From Nocardia niwae NBRC 108934 = DSM 45340 (GTDB lineage: Bacteria > Actinomycetota > Actinomycetes > Mycobacteriales > Mycobacteriaceae), in contig NZ_BDCK01000032.1 of NCBI RefSeq assembly GCF_001613465.1, positions 1 through 64,000 on the forward strand: DNA of 64,000 nt, in the 5' to 3' direction. Of the stretch, positions 44,726 to 53,063 are shown in pieces. Position numbers and translations under genes: made by a program. The notes under the pieces are model-generated. The model ran no database searches, was not told the DNA's origin, and saw only the letters and a program-made list of their open reading frames with translations. How positions within the stretch are numbered: the first letter of the stretch is position 1; each line of letters starts with the position of its first letter.

Positions 44726-45409
44726 TTGTCGCCCAACGAGCATGGCGGTGGTCACACCCTCGCCGAAGCGGACAGCGTTGATTACGACGGTGTCGATCTC
44801 GGTGTGACCGGGCCCGGCCTCGTCGCCCTGGAGACCGGCAGGTCGTTCGACCAGGCACGGGCCGAGGCGGCGGTGCGTGAGTTGTTGATCGCTGTCGGGG
44901 AGGACCCGGATCGGCCCGGCCTGCTCGAGACGCCCGCTCGGGTCGCGCGCGCCTACCGGGAGACCTTCGCCGGGCTGTATGTGGAACCGGACTCGGTGCT
45001 CAACACCACGTTCGACGAGGGCCATCAGGAACTCGTTCTGGTCCGGGACATCCCGATGTATTCCACCTGTGAGCACCACCTGGTGTCCTTCCACGGTGTC
45101 GCCCACGTCGGTTACATCCCCGGTCCGCACGGCCGGGTCACCGGGCTGTCCAAGCTCGCCCGGCTGGTGGACCTGTACGCCAAGCGCCCGCAAGTGCAGG
45201 AGCGGTTGACCAGCCAGATCGCCGACGCGGTGATGCGCAAACTTGACCCGCGCGGCGCGATCGTGGTGGTCGAGGCCGAGCACTTGTGCATGGCGATGCG
45301 CGGTATCCGCAAACCGGGCGCGAGTACGACCACTTCCGCGGTGCGTGGGCTGCTGCAGTCCAACGCCGCCTCGCGCGCCGAGGCGCTCGATCTGATCCTG
45401 CGGAAGTGA
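44726..45409 (+). CDS. folE: GTP cyclohydrolase I
   Basis: This 227-residue enzyme converts GTP to dihydroneopterin triphosphate, the first step of folate synthesis. The zinc and catalytic residues lie in YSTCEHHLVSFHGVAHVGYIP (Cys and His ligands) and later in EHLCMAMRG. The homodecameric fold's length is normal. Start TTG at 44726 is chosen because GGAGGT lies 8 nt upstream and the frame gives LSPNEHGGG. It overlaps folP by 4 bp (GTGA). Confidence 0.95.
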   Translation: MSPNEHGGGHTLAEADSVDYDGVDLGVTGPGLVALETGRSFDQARAEAAVRELLIAVGEDPDRPGLLETPARVARAYRETFAGLYVEPDSVLNTTFDEGHQELVLVRDIPMYSTCEHHLVSFHGVAHVGYIPGPHGRVTGLSKLARLVDLYAKRPQVQERLTSQIADAVMRKLDPRGAIVVVEAEHLCMAMRGIRKPGASTTTSAVRGLLQSNAASRAEALDLILRK

Positions 45410-46443
45410 GCGGGCCCGCGGTGTCCGAACCCGGTAGCCGAGGGCGCGCACCGACCGGAGCGACCAGGCAGGACACCGCCACCGGAGCGATCTCGCCCAC
45501 GGACGTGTCCGCGGCGACGGCGGTCGCAGCGCGGGTGAGCCCGTTCGGCGGCGTCCGCGCCCGCGACGGACGTTCCTGCGTGGTGATGGGCGTCGTGAAC
45601 GTCACCAGCGATTCGTTTTCAGACGGCGGGCGATACCTCGACCCCGAGCTGGCCATCGCGCACGGTGTGCGGCTGCACGCCGCGGGCGCGGACATCATCG
45701 ACGTCGGTGGTGAATCGACCCGGCCGGGCGCGATCCGCATCGACGCGGCGACCGAGGCCGCGCGGGTGACGCCGGTCATCCGCGGACTCGTCGCGGCGGG
45801 CGTGCCGACCAGTGTGGACACGATGCGCGCCGCTGTGGCCGCCGCGGCGATCGAAGCCGGGGTGTCGGTGGTGAACGACGTCTCCGGCGGTCGCGCCGAT
45901 GCCGACATGGTGCGGGTGGTCGCGTCCGCGCGGATCCCGTGGATTCTCATGCACTGGCGGGCGGGCGCCGACTACCGGCACACCGGACCGGCGGACCACT
46001 ACGACGACGTGGTCGCGGAGGTGCTCTCTGAACTCGCCGTACAGGTGGACGTGGCCGTCGCCGCGGGCGTCGACCCGTCCCGGCTGTTGCTGGACCCCGG
46101 CCTCGGCTTCGCGAAGAACGCCGAGCACAACTGGGCCCTGCTCGGCGCGCTGCCCGAATTGGTCGCGCACGGACTGCCGGTCCTGATCGGCGCCTCGCGC
46201 AAGCGTTTTCTCGGTGCGCTGCTCGCCGACGACGCGGGCCCGCGTCCACCGGACGGCCGGGAGACGGCCACCGCGACCATCTCGGCGCTGGCCGCGCTGC
46301 ACGGCGCGTGGGGCGTCCGCGTGCACGACGTGCGTGCTTCGCTGGACGCGATCGCGGTCACCGACGCGTGGCAGAATGCCGCACGGCAGCGCGCCGCGCA
46401 GCACGCCACCAGCCGATCCAGTGCGCAAGGAGCTCAACGATGA
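45406..46443 (+). CDS. folP: Dihydropteroate synthase
   Basis: This 345-residue enzyme joins p-aminobenzoate to dihydropterin pyrophosphate; it is the sulfonamide target. Motifs: VMGVVNVTSDSFSDGG for the pyrophosphate loop, DVGGESTRPGA, NDVSGG, and the C-terminal IGASRKRF. The N-terminal extension of about 60 residues is low complexity; a second in-frame GTG lies at 45421. The 3' end overlaps folB by 4 bp (ATGA). Confidence 0.95.
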   Translation: MSGPAVSEPGSRGRAPTGATRQDTATGAISPTDVSAATAVAARVSPFGGVRARDGRSCVVMGVVNVTSDSFSDGGRYLDPELAIAHGVRLHAAGADIIDVGGESTRPGAIRIDAATEAARVTPVIRGLVAAGVPTSVDTMRAAVAAAAIEAGVSVVNDVSGGRADADMVRVVASARIPWILMHWRAGADYRHTGPADHYDDVVAEVLSELAVQVDVAVAAGVDPSRLLLDPGLGFAKNAEHNWALLGALPELVAHGLPVLIGASRKRFLGALLADDAGPRPPDGRETATATISALAALHGAWGVRVHDVRASLDAIAVTDAWQNAARQRAAQHATSRSSAQGAQR

Positions 46444-46877
46444 GCCGATCCCCGGTCCACGCCGATGACGATGCACCGCCGCGTGATTCGGCGATCCGGC
46501 GCGGCGCCGACCGCATCGAGTTGCGCGGCCTGCGCGCCTACGGGCATCACGGCGTGTTCGAGCACGAGCGGCGCGACGGTCAGGAGTTCCTGGTCGACCT
46601 GACGGTCTGGGTGGATTTCGCCCTGGCCGCCGCGTCCGACGATCTCGCGGCGACCGTGGACTACGGCGCCCTGGCCGAGCGCGCGGTCCGCATCGTCCAG
46701 GGCGAGCCGCGCGATCTCATCGAAACGGTGGTGTCGGAGATCGCCGACGACGTGATGACCGATCCGCGGATCAGGTCGGTCGAGGTGGTGCTGCACAAGC
46801 CGTCCGCGCCGATCCCGCACACGTTCGCCGACGTGCGGGTGATCACCTCCCGCCACCGGGAGGAGCCCGCCGGATGA
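46440..46877 (+). CDS. folB: Dihydroneopterin aldolase
   Basis: This 145-residue enzyme cleaves dihydroneopterin to hydroxymethyl-dihydropterin and glycolaldehyde. The family motif IELRGLRAYGHHGVFEHER (about 26-44) and the late VVLHKPSAPIPHTFADVRV with its Lys are present. The N-terminal 20 residues are an acidic extension. ATG overlaps the folP stop. A hairpin separates it from folK. Confidence 0.94.
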   Translation: MSRSPVHADDDAPPRDSAIRRGADRIELRGLRAYGHHGVFEHERRDGQEFLVDLTVWVDFALAAASDDLAATVDYGALAERAVRIVQGEPRDLIETVVSEIADDVMTDPRIRSVEVVLHKPSAPIPHTFADVRVITSRHREEPAG

Positions 46878-46890
46878 GCGAGCTGCACTG

Positions 46891-46915
46891 CGGCACGGCC
46901 TTTTCCGCCGTGCCG
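46891..46915 (+). other. Intra-operon hairpin between folB and folK
   Basis: A 9-bp perfect stem (CGGCACGGC with GCCGTGCCG) around a 7-nt CTTTTCC loop fills the 58-bp gap, just upstream of the folK ribosome-binding site GGAGG. It could be an RNA-processing or attenuation element. Every other fol junction in the run overlaps. Confidence 0.45.
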
Positions 46916-46935
46916 GGCGCCGTGGAGGCGCGCCG

Positions 46936-47472
46936 ATGACCCGTGCCGTGCTATCCATCGGTTCCAATCTGGGTGACCGGCTCGCGCACCTGCGCAGTGT
47001 CCTGGACGGGTTCGGCCACCGTGTGCTGGCCGTCTCCGCTGTGTACTCCACCGCTCCCTGGGGCGATGTCCCGCAAGGGGACTACCTGAACGCCGCTGTG
47101 CTGGTGGAAGATCCGGCCTTCGGCTGCGCCGACTGGCTGCGCCGCGGCCAGGAGCTGGAACAGGCCGCGGGACGAGTTCGCGAAGTGCGCTGGGGCGCAC
47201 GCACTCTCGACGTGGATGTGGTCTGGTGCGCCGAACTGCGCGACGGGGAGCCGGTCGCGTGCCGCAGCGCGGATCCGGATCTGCTGCTGCCGCACCCGCA
47301 GGCGCATCGGCGCGCCTTCGTCCTGGTGCCGTGGCTGGACATCGCGCCGGACGCGGTGCTGGAGGTCGACGGCGCTCCGCACGCCGTGGCGGATCTGCTG
47401 GCGCGGCTCGATCCGGACGAGCGCGCCGGAGTGCGCCGCACCGAGTTCTCGCTGACGGGTGCGCCGTCGTGA
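46936..47472 (+). CDS. folK: Hydroxymethyl-dihydropterin pyrophosphokinase
   Basis: This 178-residue HPPK transfers pyrophosphate from ATP to hydroxymethyl-dihydropterin, making the FolP substrate. It begins with LSIGSNLGDR. The pterin/ATP region is VYSTAPWGDVPQGDYLNA, and the magnesium motif is RWGARTLDVDVV with paired Asp. ATG has GGAGG 8 nt upstream. It overlaps the DUF3180 gene by 4 bp. Confidence 0.95.
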   Translation: MTRAVLSIGSNLGDRLAHLRSVLDGFGHRVLAVSAVYSTAPWGDVPQGDYLNAAVLVEDPAFGCADWLRRGQELEQAAGRVREVRWGARTLDVDVVWCAELRDGEPVACRSADPDLLLPHPQAHRRAFVLVPWLDIAPDAVLEVDGAPHAVADLLARLDPDERAGVRRTEFSLTGAPS

Positions 47473-47945
47473 AACTGAAGCCGACTCGCATCCTCGATCT
47501 CGTGGCGAACGTGCTGATCGCCGCGATCGTCGCGTGGATCGCCACCCGGATGGCCTACGACAGCTTCCCGCCGATCTCGATCTTCGCGGGCGCCTCGCTG
47601 TACCCGGTGGCCGCCATCGAGGCGGTGCTCGCTTTCGTCATCCGGGCGCGGGTCAACGACCACGAGATCGGCGACGGCCGCCACCAGTTGCATCCGATCA
47701 CCGCGGCCCGCGCTGTCGCGTTGGCCAAGGCGTCGGCGCAGGTCGGTTCGATCGCCGCCGGCATCTGGCTCGGTTTCCTGTGCTGGGTCTTCCCGCAGCG
47801 CGGCACGCTGCGCGCGGCCGCGGCCGACAGCCCCGGCGCGATCGTCGGGATGCTGGCGGGGGTCGCTTTGGTTGCTGCGGCCCTCTGGCTGGAGTACTGC
47901 TGCCGGGCGCCGGAGGATCCCACCGACGATGCGGCAACTACATAG
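47469..47945 (+). CDS. DUF3180 membrane protein
   Basis: This 158-residue membrane protein has four hydrophobic segments (about 9-27, 35-55, 83-105, 123-142) and matches DUF3180, the Rv3605c family that follows folK in many mycolata. The function is unknown. A conserved HPITAARAVALAKASAQVG lies before the third segment. GTG start overlaps the folK stop, so it is translated with the folate genes. Confidence 0.88.
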   Translation: MKLKPTRILDLVANVLIAAIVAWIATRMAYDSFPPISIFAGASLYPVAAIEAVLAFVIRARVNDHEIGDGRHQLHPITAARAVALAKASAQVGSIAAGIWLGFLCWVFPQRGTLRAAAADSPGAIVGMLAGVALVAAALWLEYCCRAPEDPTDDAATT

Positions 47946-48014
47946 CTAGTTTGGCGAACGGAATCACAAAACGGAATCTGGGCGCGGCTCGAGCTATTGG
48001 CTACCCTGGCTGGC

Positions 48015-48959
48015 ATGGTTTCACCCTCCCGTAGCAGCACTTCCCGTACCCGGCGGGACGACGCGGGAAAATTATTCGTTGGCGTCCTCATCGTGCTCGG
48101 TCTGGTTGCCAGCGTTTTCCTGATCTTCAGTAACAGCGTGGAGTTCGTACGGGTAGGTCTGGTCGCGGCGCTGTGGGCCGCGGCAATCGGCGCTCTGGCT
48201 GCGACGAAGTACCGCAAAGAGGCGACGATCGACAAGGCGAAGGTCCGCGATCTGCAGACCGTCTACGAGTTGCAGCTGGAGCGGGAGGTCACCGCGCGCC
48301 GCGAGTACGAGCTCGGCGTGGAGGCGCGGGTCCGCGAAGAAGTGGGCGCCGACGCGGCCGAACTCGCGGCCTTGCGCGCGGAACTCACCGTGCTGCGGCA
48401 GAGCCTGCAGCGGCTGTTCGACGGCGATCTGCCGATGGATCGTCCGGCGTTGCGCGCCGACGCGACCCGGATCCAGGAGCTGACCAGCTCGGGCGCCGAT
48501 TCTGGGAACAATAGCTCGGCGAATGCCGGGATGTGGTCGATGTTCGCCGACCAGCAACCGCATAGCAGTATGACGCCGATCTTCGAGCCCGATCATCCCG
48601 AGCCGCCGGTCTTCGCCAGCCCCTTCGACGACCCGGTGACTGCCGAGACCGCGGTCGTCTCCCTCGACGACGACGAGCAGGCGGACGCGGAGCAGGCGCA
48701 CTACGCCGAGCCGCGCGGCTGGGCCGACGCCTTCACCGAGACCTCGGACGAGCCGCTGGACGAGCCCCCGACCCGGCCCGCCGCGCGGTCGCAGCCGGGG
48801 CCGGAACCGACCCCCCGGCCGGCCTCGGCCGCGCCCATGGGCACGCCGAGCGCGCGCAGGCGCCGCCGGGCCGAGAGCGACGACGAGACGCCGTCGCGTC
48901 GTCTGTCGGTAGCGGAGATCATGGCCAACCTGCAGTCCGAGGAGCGCGAACGTCGCTGA
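48015..48959 (+). CDS. Membrane-anchored coiled-coil protein (Rv3604c-like)
   Basis: This 314-residue protein has two N-terminal hydrophobic segments (about 20-40 and 47-65), then a charged coiled-coil region (about 75-140). The long Pro/Glu/Asp-rich disordered tail ends in a conserved basic SVAEIMANLQSEERERR. Position and layout match Rv3604c of M. tuberculosis (DUF6779 type). The role is unknown; it keeps its place between DUF3180 and the DUF2520 protein. Confidence 0.82.
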   Translation: MVSPSRSSTSRTRRDDAGKLFVGVLIVLGLVASVFLIFSNSVEFVRVGLVAALWAAAIGALAATKYRKEATIDKAKVRDLQTVYELQLEREVTARREYELGVEARVREEVGADAAELAALRAELTVLRQSLQRLFDGDLPMDRPALRADATRIQELTSSGADSGNNSSANAGMWSMFADQQPHSSMTPIFEPDHPEPPVFASPFDDPVTAETAVVSLDDDEQADAEQAHYAEPRGWADAFTETSDEPLDEPPTRPAARSQPGPEPTPRPASAAPMGTPSARRRRRAESDDETPSRRLSVAEIMANLQSEERERR

Positions 48960-49100
48960 TCAGGTGGCGGCTCCGGCCCGGCCAGTGCGGCCTAGATCAC
49001 GCGCGCACCCCGTGGCGGCGGCGAACCGCCTGCCGATATCCTCTTGGCGTACCGTCCGGTACCCGCATGGCGGGACTGGAACGACATCGAGAGGACAACG

Positions 49101-50045
49101 TTGACCTCGAGAAGCGTGAATTCCGACAACGCTGCTTCGGGCTACGACCCCGCGCCCGCACGCCTGACGGTGGGAATCGTCTCGGCGGGACGCGTGGGCT
49201 CGGCATTGGGCGCCGCACTCGAGCGGGCCGGACATGTGGTGTTCGGCGTCTGCGCGATCTCCGACGCCTCGGTGCGCCGTGCCCGTACCCGGCTGCCCGA
49301 TTCGGAGATCCTGCCGATCGAGCAGGTGGCCGCCCGCAGCGAGCTGCTGCTGCTCGCCGTGCCCGACACCGAACTCCCCGGCCTGGTCCGCGGTCTGGCC
49401 GGGGCGGGCGTGGTCCGGCCCGGCACCATCGTCGCGCACACCTCCGGCGCGAACGGCGTCGGCGTCCTCGCCGCCCTGACCGAGATGGGCGCCCTTCCGC
49501 TGGCCATCCATCCGGCGATGACCTTCACCGGACACGACGAGGACGTGACCCGGCTGGGCAACGCGTGCTTCGGCATCACGGCCGCCGACGAGGTCGGCTA
49601 CGCCATCGCGCAGTCGCTGGTGATCGAGATGGGCGGCGAACCGGTCCGCGTGCCGGAGCAGAACCGGCCGCTCTACCACGCCGCGCTCGCGCACGGCAGC
49701 AATCATCTGGTCACGGTGATCGTCGACGCGGTGGCCGCGCTGCGGGCCGCGCTGTCGGGCCCGGGCCTGCTCGGTCAGCAGCTGGTCGATGACCAGCCCA
49801 ACGGCTTGGCCGAGCGTCTGCTCGCCCCCTTGGCCTCGGCGGCGCTGGACAACGCGTTGCGCCGCGGACAGTCGGCGTTGACCGGTCCGGTCGCCCGCGG
49901 CGACGTGGACGCCGTGGCCGCGCACCTGGACGCGCTGGCGTCGGTCGATGCCCGGTTGGCCGAAGCGTATCGCGCGCTCTCGCTGCGCACCGCCGAGCGG
50001 GCCGGTACCGCCCCCGCCGTCATCGAGCTGCTGGAAGGACGCTGA
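49101..50045 (+). CDS. Rossmann-like and DUF2520 domain protein
   Basis: This 314-residue predicted NAD(P)-dependent oxidoreductase has an N-terminal Rossmann motif VGIVSAGRVGSALG (about 24-37). A DUF2520 C-terminal helical domain follows, with HPAMTFTG and an AAHGSNHLVT-like stretch. It corresponds to Rv3603c, always next to panC. A ketopantoate-reductase-like role is sometimes suspected from this position but not shown. TTG start at 49101 is chosen for the upstream GAGAGGA. TGATG overlap with panC. Confidence 0.85.
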   Translation: MTSRSVNSDNAASGYDPAPARLTVGIVSAGRVGSALGAALERAGHVVFGVCAISDASVRRARTRLPDSEILPIEQVAARSELLLLAVPDTELPGLVRGLAGAGVVRPGTIVAHTSGANGVGVLAALTEMGALPLAIHPAMTFTGHDEDVTRLGNACFGITAADEVGYAIAQSLVIEMGGEPVRVPEQNRPLYHAALAHGSNHLVTVIVDAVAALRAALSGPGLLGQQLVDDQPNGLAERLLAPLASAALDNALRRGQSALTGPVARGDVDAVAAHLDALASVDARLAEAYRALSLRTAERAGTAPAVIELLEGR

Positions 50046-51025
50046 TGTTGGACCCGAAATTGCGTGGCGCCTACCGCCCCGGCGCGCTGACCGTGCAGCA
50101 CGATCCCACGGTGCTGAGCGCGGTGTCCGCTGCCCTGCGCGGCGTCGGCCGCACCGTCGCGCTGGTGCCGACCATGGGCGCGCTGCACGAGGGGCACCTG
50201 GAGATCGTGCGATTGGCCAAGCGGACCAACCAGGTCGTCATCGTGTCCATCTTCGTCAACCCGCTGCAGTTCGGGGCGAACGAGGACTTGGACAAGTACC
50301 CGCGCACGCTGGATGCCGATGTCGAGCTGCTGCGCGCGGAGGGCGTCGAGCTGGTGTTCGCGCCGAGCGCGGCCGACATGTATCCGGACGGCCCGCGCAC
50401 CACCGTGCACCCCGGTCCGCTCGGCGCGGAACTGGAGGGGGCCAGCCGCCCGACCCATTTCGCCGGCATGCTCACCGTGGTCGCCAAATTGCTGCAGATC
50501 GCGCGGCCCACCGAAGCGTTCTTCGGCGAGAAGGACTATCAGCAGCTCACCTTGATCCGGCAGATGGTTCGCGACCTGAACTTCGACGTCAAGATCACCC
50601 CGGTGGCCACCGTCCGCGAACCCGACGGGTTGGCGTTGTCCTCGCGCAACCGCTACCTGGATCCGGTGCAGCGCGAAGCGGCGCTCGCCCTCTCGGCCGC
50701 GCTGTCGGCGGGCAAGCACGCGGGCGGCCTCGGCGGCGACGCGGTGCTCGCGGCGGCCCACCGCGTGCTCCATGCCGCCACCGGCGTGGACCTCGACTAC
50801 TTGGAGCTGCGCTCGGCCACCCTGGGGCCCGCCCCCGTCACCGGCAACGCCAGGTTGCTGATCGCGGCCCGGGTCGGTGCGACCCGGCTCATCGACAACA
50901 TCGCCGTCACGCTCGGCGCTCCGATCGACGGTCACCCCAACGTCTCCGGTTCGCGGCCCGCCGTGGACTTCTCCCAGCCCGTCCCGGCGGTGTCGGATCC
51001 CGCCCCGTTTCCTCCCGCGAACTAG
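50045..51025 (+). CDS. panC: Pantothenate synthetase
   Basis: This 326-residue enzyme ligates pantoate and beta-alanine with ATP. Motifs: VPTMGALHEGHL with the HxGH-type pair, IFVNPLQFG, FFGEKDYQQL, and the KMSKS-equivalent SSRNRYL. The C-terminal 35 residues are a variable Pro-rich tail. Its start overlaps the stop of the DUF2520 gene by one base. It is followed by panD after 13 bp. Confidence 0.96.
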   Translation: MLDPKLRGAYRPGALTVQHDPTVLSAVSAALRGVGRTVALVPTMGALHEGHLEIVRLAKRTNQVVIVSIFVNPLQFGANEDLDKYPRTLDADVELLRAEGVELVFAPSAADMYPDGPRTTVHPGPLGAELEGASRPTHFAGMLTVVAKLLQIARPTEAFFGEKDYQQLTLIRQMVRDLNFDVKITPVATVREPDGLALSSRNRYLDPVQREAALALSAALSAGKHAGGLGGDAVLAAAHRVLHAATGVDLDYLELRSATLGPAPVTGNARLLIAARVGATRLIDNIAVTLGAPIDGHPNVSGSRPAVDFSQPVPAVSDPAPFPPAN

Positions 51026-51038
51026 AAAGGTCGACGCA

Positions 51039-51458
51039 ATGCTGCGCACCATGATGAAGTCGAAGATCCACCGTGCCACCGTGACGCACGCCGATTTGCA
51101 CTACGTCGGCTCGGTCACCGTGGACCAGGACCTGCTCGACGCCGCCGACCTGCTGGAAGGCGAGCAGGTCTGCATCGTGGACATCGACAACGGCGCCCGC
51201 CTGGAGACCTACGTCATCGCCGGTGAGCGGGGTTCCGGTGTGATCGGGATCAACGGCGCCGCGGCGCACCTGGTGCACCCGGGCGACCTCGTCATCCTGA
51301 TCGCCTACGGCCAGCTGAACGAGCAGGAACTCGCCGAGTACGACCCCAAGGTGGTGTTCGTCGACGAACGCAACCGCCCGGTCGAGCTCGGTTCCGATCC
51401 GGCGCACGCGCCGGAGGGTTCGGGCCTGACCTCGCCGCGCTCGCTGTCGTTCGTCTGA
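51039..51458 (+). CDS. panD: Aspartate 1-decarboxylase proenzyme
   Basis: This 139-residue protein makes beta-alanine for PanC. It is made as a proenzyme that cuts itself at Gly24-Ser25 (HYVGSVTVD), turning Ser25 into the pyruvoyl cofactor. Lys9 and Tyr58 of the active site are recognisable in MMKSKIHRA and LETYVIAGERGSG. AGAAAGG ribosome-binding site upstream. Confidence 0.96.
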   Translation: MLRTMMKSKIHRATVTHADLHYVGSVTVDQDLLDAADLLEGEQVCIVDIDNGARLETYVIAGERGSGVIGINGAAAHLVHPGDLVILIAYGQLNEQELAEYDPKVVFVDERNRPVELGSDPAHAPEGSGLTSPRSLSFV

Positions 51459-51475
51459 GGAGTGGCGACCCGGAC

Positions 51476-52273
51476 ATGTTGCTGACCATCGATGTCCGCA
51501 ATACGAGTATCGAACTCGGTCTGTTCTCCGGTTCCGGTGCGCATTCGAAACTGGTGCGCCACTGGCGAATGCACACCAATCCGCTGCTGACCGCCGACGA
51601 ATTCGCGATGCAGGTGCGCGGGCTGGTCGGCGCGCAGCTGGACGAGGTGATCGGCGTCTCCGCGCTTTCGACGGTGCCGCCCGTACTGCGCGAACTGCGC
51701 GGGATGCTCAGCCAATACTGGGGACATGTTCCGCACGTCTTGGTGGAACCCGGTGTCCGCACAGGGATTCCGCTGCTGGTGGACAATCCGAAAGAAGTGG
51801 GCGCCGACCGCATCGTCAATTGCCTGGCCGCTTACCAGCGGTATTCCGCGCCCGCGATCGTGGTCGATTTCGGCACGGCGATCTGTGTGGACCTGGTGTC
51901 GAAGAAGGGCGAGTTCCTCGGCGGGATCATCGCGCCCGGCGTGGAGATCTCCACCGAAGCCCTGGTGGAGCGCAGTGCGCTGCGACGGGCGGAGTTGGCC
52001 AGGCCGCGGTCGGTGCTGGGCAAGAACAGCATGGAATGCATGCAATCGGGCGCGGTGTTCGGTTTCGCCGGACTGGTGGACGGCCTGATCGATCGGATTC
52101 GCGACGAGTTCGACGCCTTCGCGGGCGACGACGTCGCGGTGGTGGCGACCGGCGCGAGCGCGCCATTGATCGTCCCGGAATCGGAAACGATCGATGATCA
52201 CGATCCGCACCTCACGCTGACCGGGCTGCGGCTCGTATACGAACGCAACCAGCGGCGCAAGGGAAGTGTCTGA
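51476..52273 (+). CDS. coaX: Type III pantothenate kinase
   Basis: This 265-residue ASKHA-fold kinase phosphorylates pantothenate, the first committed CoA step. The phosphate motif is LTIDVRNTSIELGLF, the pantothenate loop VDNPKEVGADRIVN, and the adenosine site VVDFGTAICVDLV. It ends the panC-panD-coaX run. The usual Asn in DVGNT is Arg-Asn (DVRNT) here, also seen in mycobacterial CoaX, where activity has been debated. Confidence 0.93.
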   Translation: MLLTIDVRNTSIELGLFSGSGAHSKLVRHWRMHTNPLLTADEFAMQVRGLVGAQLDEVIGVSALSTVPPVLRELRGMLSQYWGHVPHVLVEPGVRTGIPLLVDNPKEVGADRIVNCLAAYQRYSAPAIVVDFGTAICVDLVSKKGEFLGGIIAPGVEISTEALVERSALRRAELARPRSVLGKNSMECMQSGAVFGFAGLVDGLIDRIRDEFDAFAGDDVAVVATGASAPLIVPESETIDDHDPHLTLTGLRLVYERNQRRKGSV

Positions 52274-52308
52274 TCTGCGCGGTGTTGGATTTGTCGCAGG
52301 ACGGGGAC

Positions 52309-52339
52309 TTGTCGACACCGCGTCGTCTGCTGTTAAACT
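52309..52339 (+). promoter_or_regulatory. Promoter of the Cys-Cys leader and cysteine dioxygenase operon
   Basis: A good -10 TAAACT (52334-52339) lies 7 nt upstream of the leader GTG, the spacing that gives a leaderless transcript. A weak TTGTCG (52309-52314) sits 19 bp further upstream. Confidence 0.55.
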
Positions 52340-52346
52340 CCCTCTC

Positions 52347-52388
52347 GTGACTTTCTACGCGAGCACCCAGGAGTGTTGTCGAGGCTGA
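52347..52388 (+). CDS. Leaderless Cys-Cys leader peptide
   Basis: A 13-codon frame, GTG through TGA, encodes VTFYASTQECCRG with two consecutive Cys codons (TGT TGT) at positions 10-11. A -10 box 7 nt upstream implies the mRNA begins at the GTG. Polycysteine leaderless small ORFs are described in mycobacteria as cysteine-sensing attenuators of sulfur operons. Here the downstream genes are cysteine dioxygenase and rhodanese, the expected kind of target. The stop codon lies within a hairpin. Confidence 0.7.
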   Translation: MTFYASTQECCRG

Positions 52389-52409
52389 CCTGCCTCGACC
52401 GATCGAGGC
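52380..52409 (+). promoter_or_regulatory. Mutually exclusive attenuator hairpins
   Basis: The segment GCCTCG (52392-52397) can pair upstream with CGAGGC (52380-52385), which overlaps the end of the leader peptide. With one extra base it can pair instead with TCGAGGC (52403-52409). Ribosome position on the Cys codons would decide which forms. The dioxygenase ribosome-binding site lies about 35 nt downstream. Confidence 0.55.
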
Positions 52410-52454
52410 TGAGTTCCCGCTCTCGACCGTTACCTTCCTCCTGGAGATTCGCTC

Positions 52455-53063
52455 ATGCGTTCTTCTGTTCTTTCCCTTTCTTCCGCGCGTACCGCGCTGT
52501 CGGCCACCCCGCCGGTGGAACGTGCGGTGGCACCCGCTTTACCCACCCGGTTACGCCCCGCCGATCTGCTGCGACTGACCGACGAGGGCGCCGAGGACGT
52601 GCTGGCGGGACGGTACGACCACCTGCTTCCCGCCGGCGGGAACTGGCCGGCGGATGAACGCTGGGCGGCCAGGTTGCTCGCCGACGACGAGGTCGACGTC
52701 TGGCTGATCAGCTGGACGCCGGACAAGTCGACCGAGTTGCACGACCATGCCGGATCGCTCGGCGCGCTCACCGTGCTCAGCGGGGCCCTGTCCGAATATC
52801 GGTGGAACGGAACGGAATTGCGTTGCCGCACGCTCGCGGCTGGTGACCAGGCATCGTTTCCGATCGGCTGGGTGCACGACGTGATGCGCGCGCCGGCCGC
52901 CGTGCCCGGCGCCGTCGAATCCGCGGGCCCGCTCGACCCGACGCTCAGCGTGCACGCCTATTCCCCGCCCCTCACCGCCATGTCGTATTACGAGGTGACC
53001 GGCCACGGCACCCTGCGGCGCACCCGAACCGTCCTCACCGACCAGCCCGAAGGTGACATGTGA
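52455..53063 (+). CDS. Cysteine dioxygenase-family protein
   Basis: This 202-residue cupin-fold, non-heme iron enzyme would oxidise cysteine to cysteine sulfinate. The metal ligands fit ELHDHAGSLGALTVLSG (two His), with a third His in GWVHDV; the later HAYSPPL with its Ser and Tyr nearby is the usual ending. The N-terminal 30 residues are variable. CTGGAG precedes the ATG. It is preceded by a Cys-Cys leader and overlaps the rhodanese start, consistent with removing excess cysteine. Confidence 0.88.
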   Translation: MRSSVLSLSSARTALSATPPVERAVAPALPTRLRPADLLRLTDEGAEDVLAGRYDHLLPAGGNWPADERWAARLLADDEVDVWLISWTPDKSTELHDHAGSLGALTVLSGALSEYRWNGTELRCRTLAAGDQASFPIGWVHDVMRAPAAVPGAVESAGPLDPTLSVHAYSPPLTAMSYYEVTGHGTLRRTRTVLTDQPEGDM

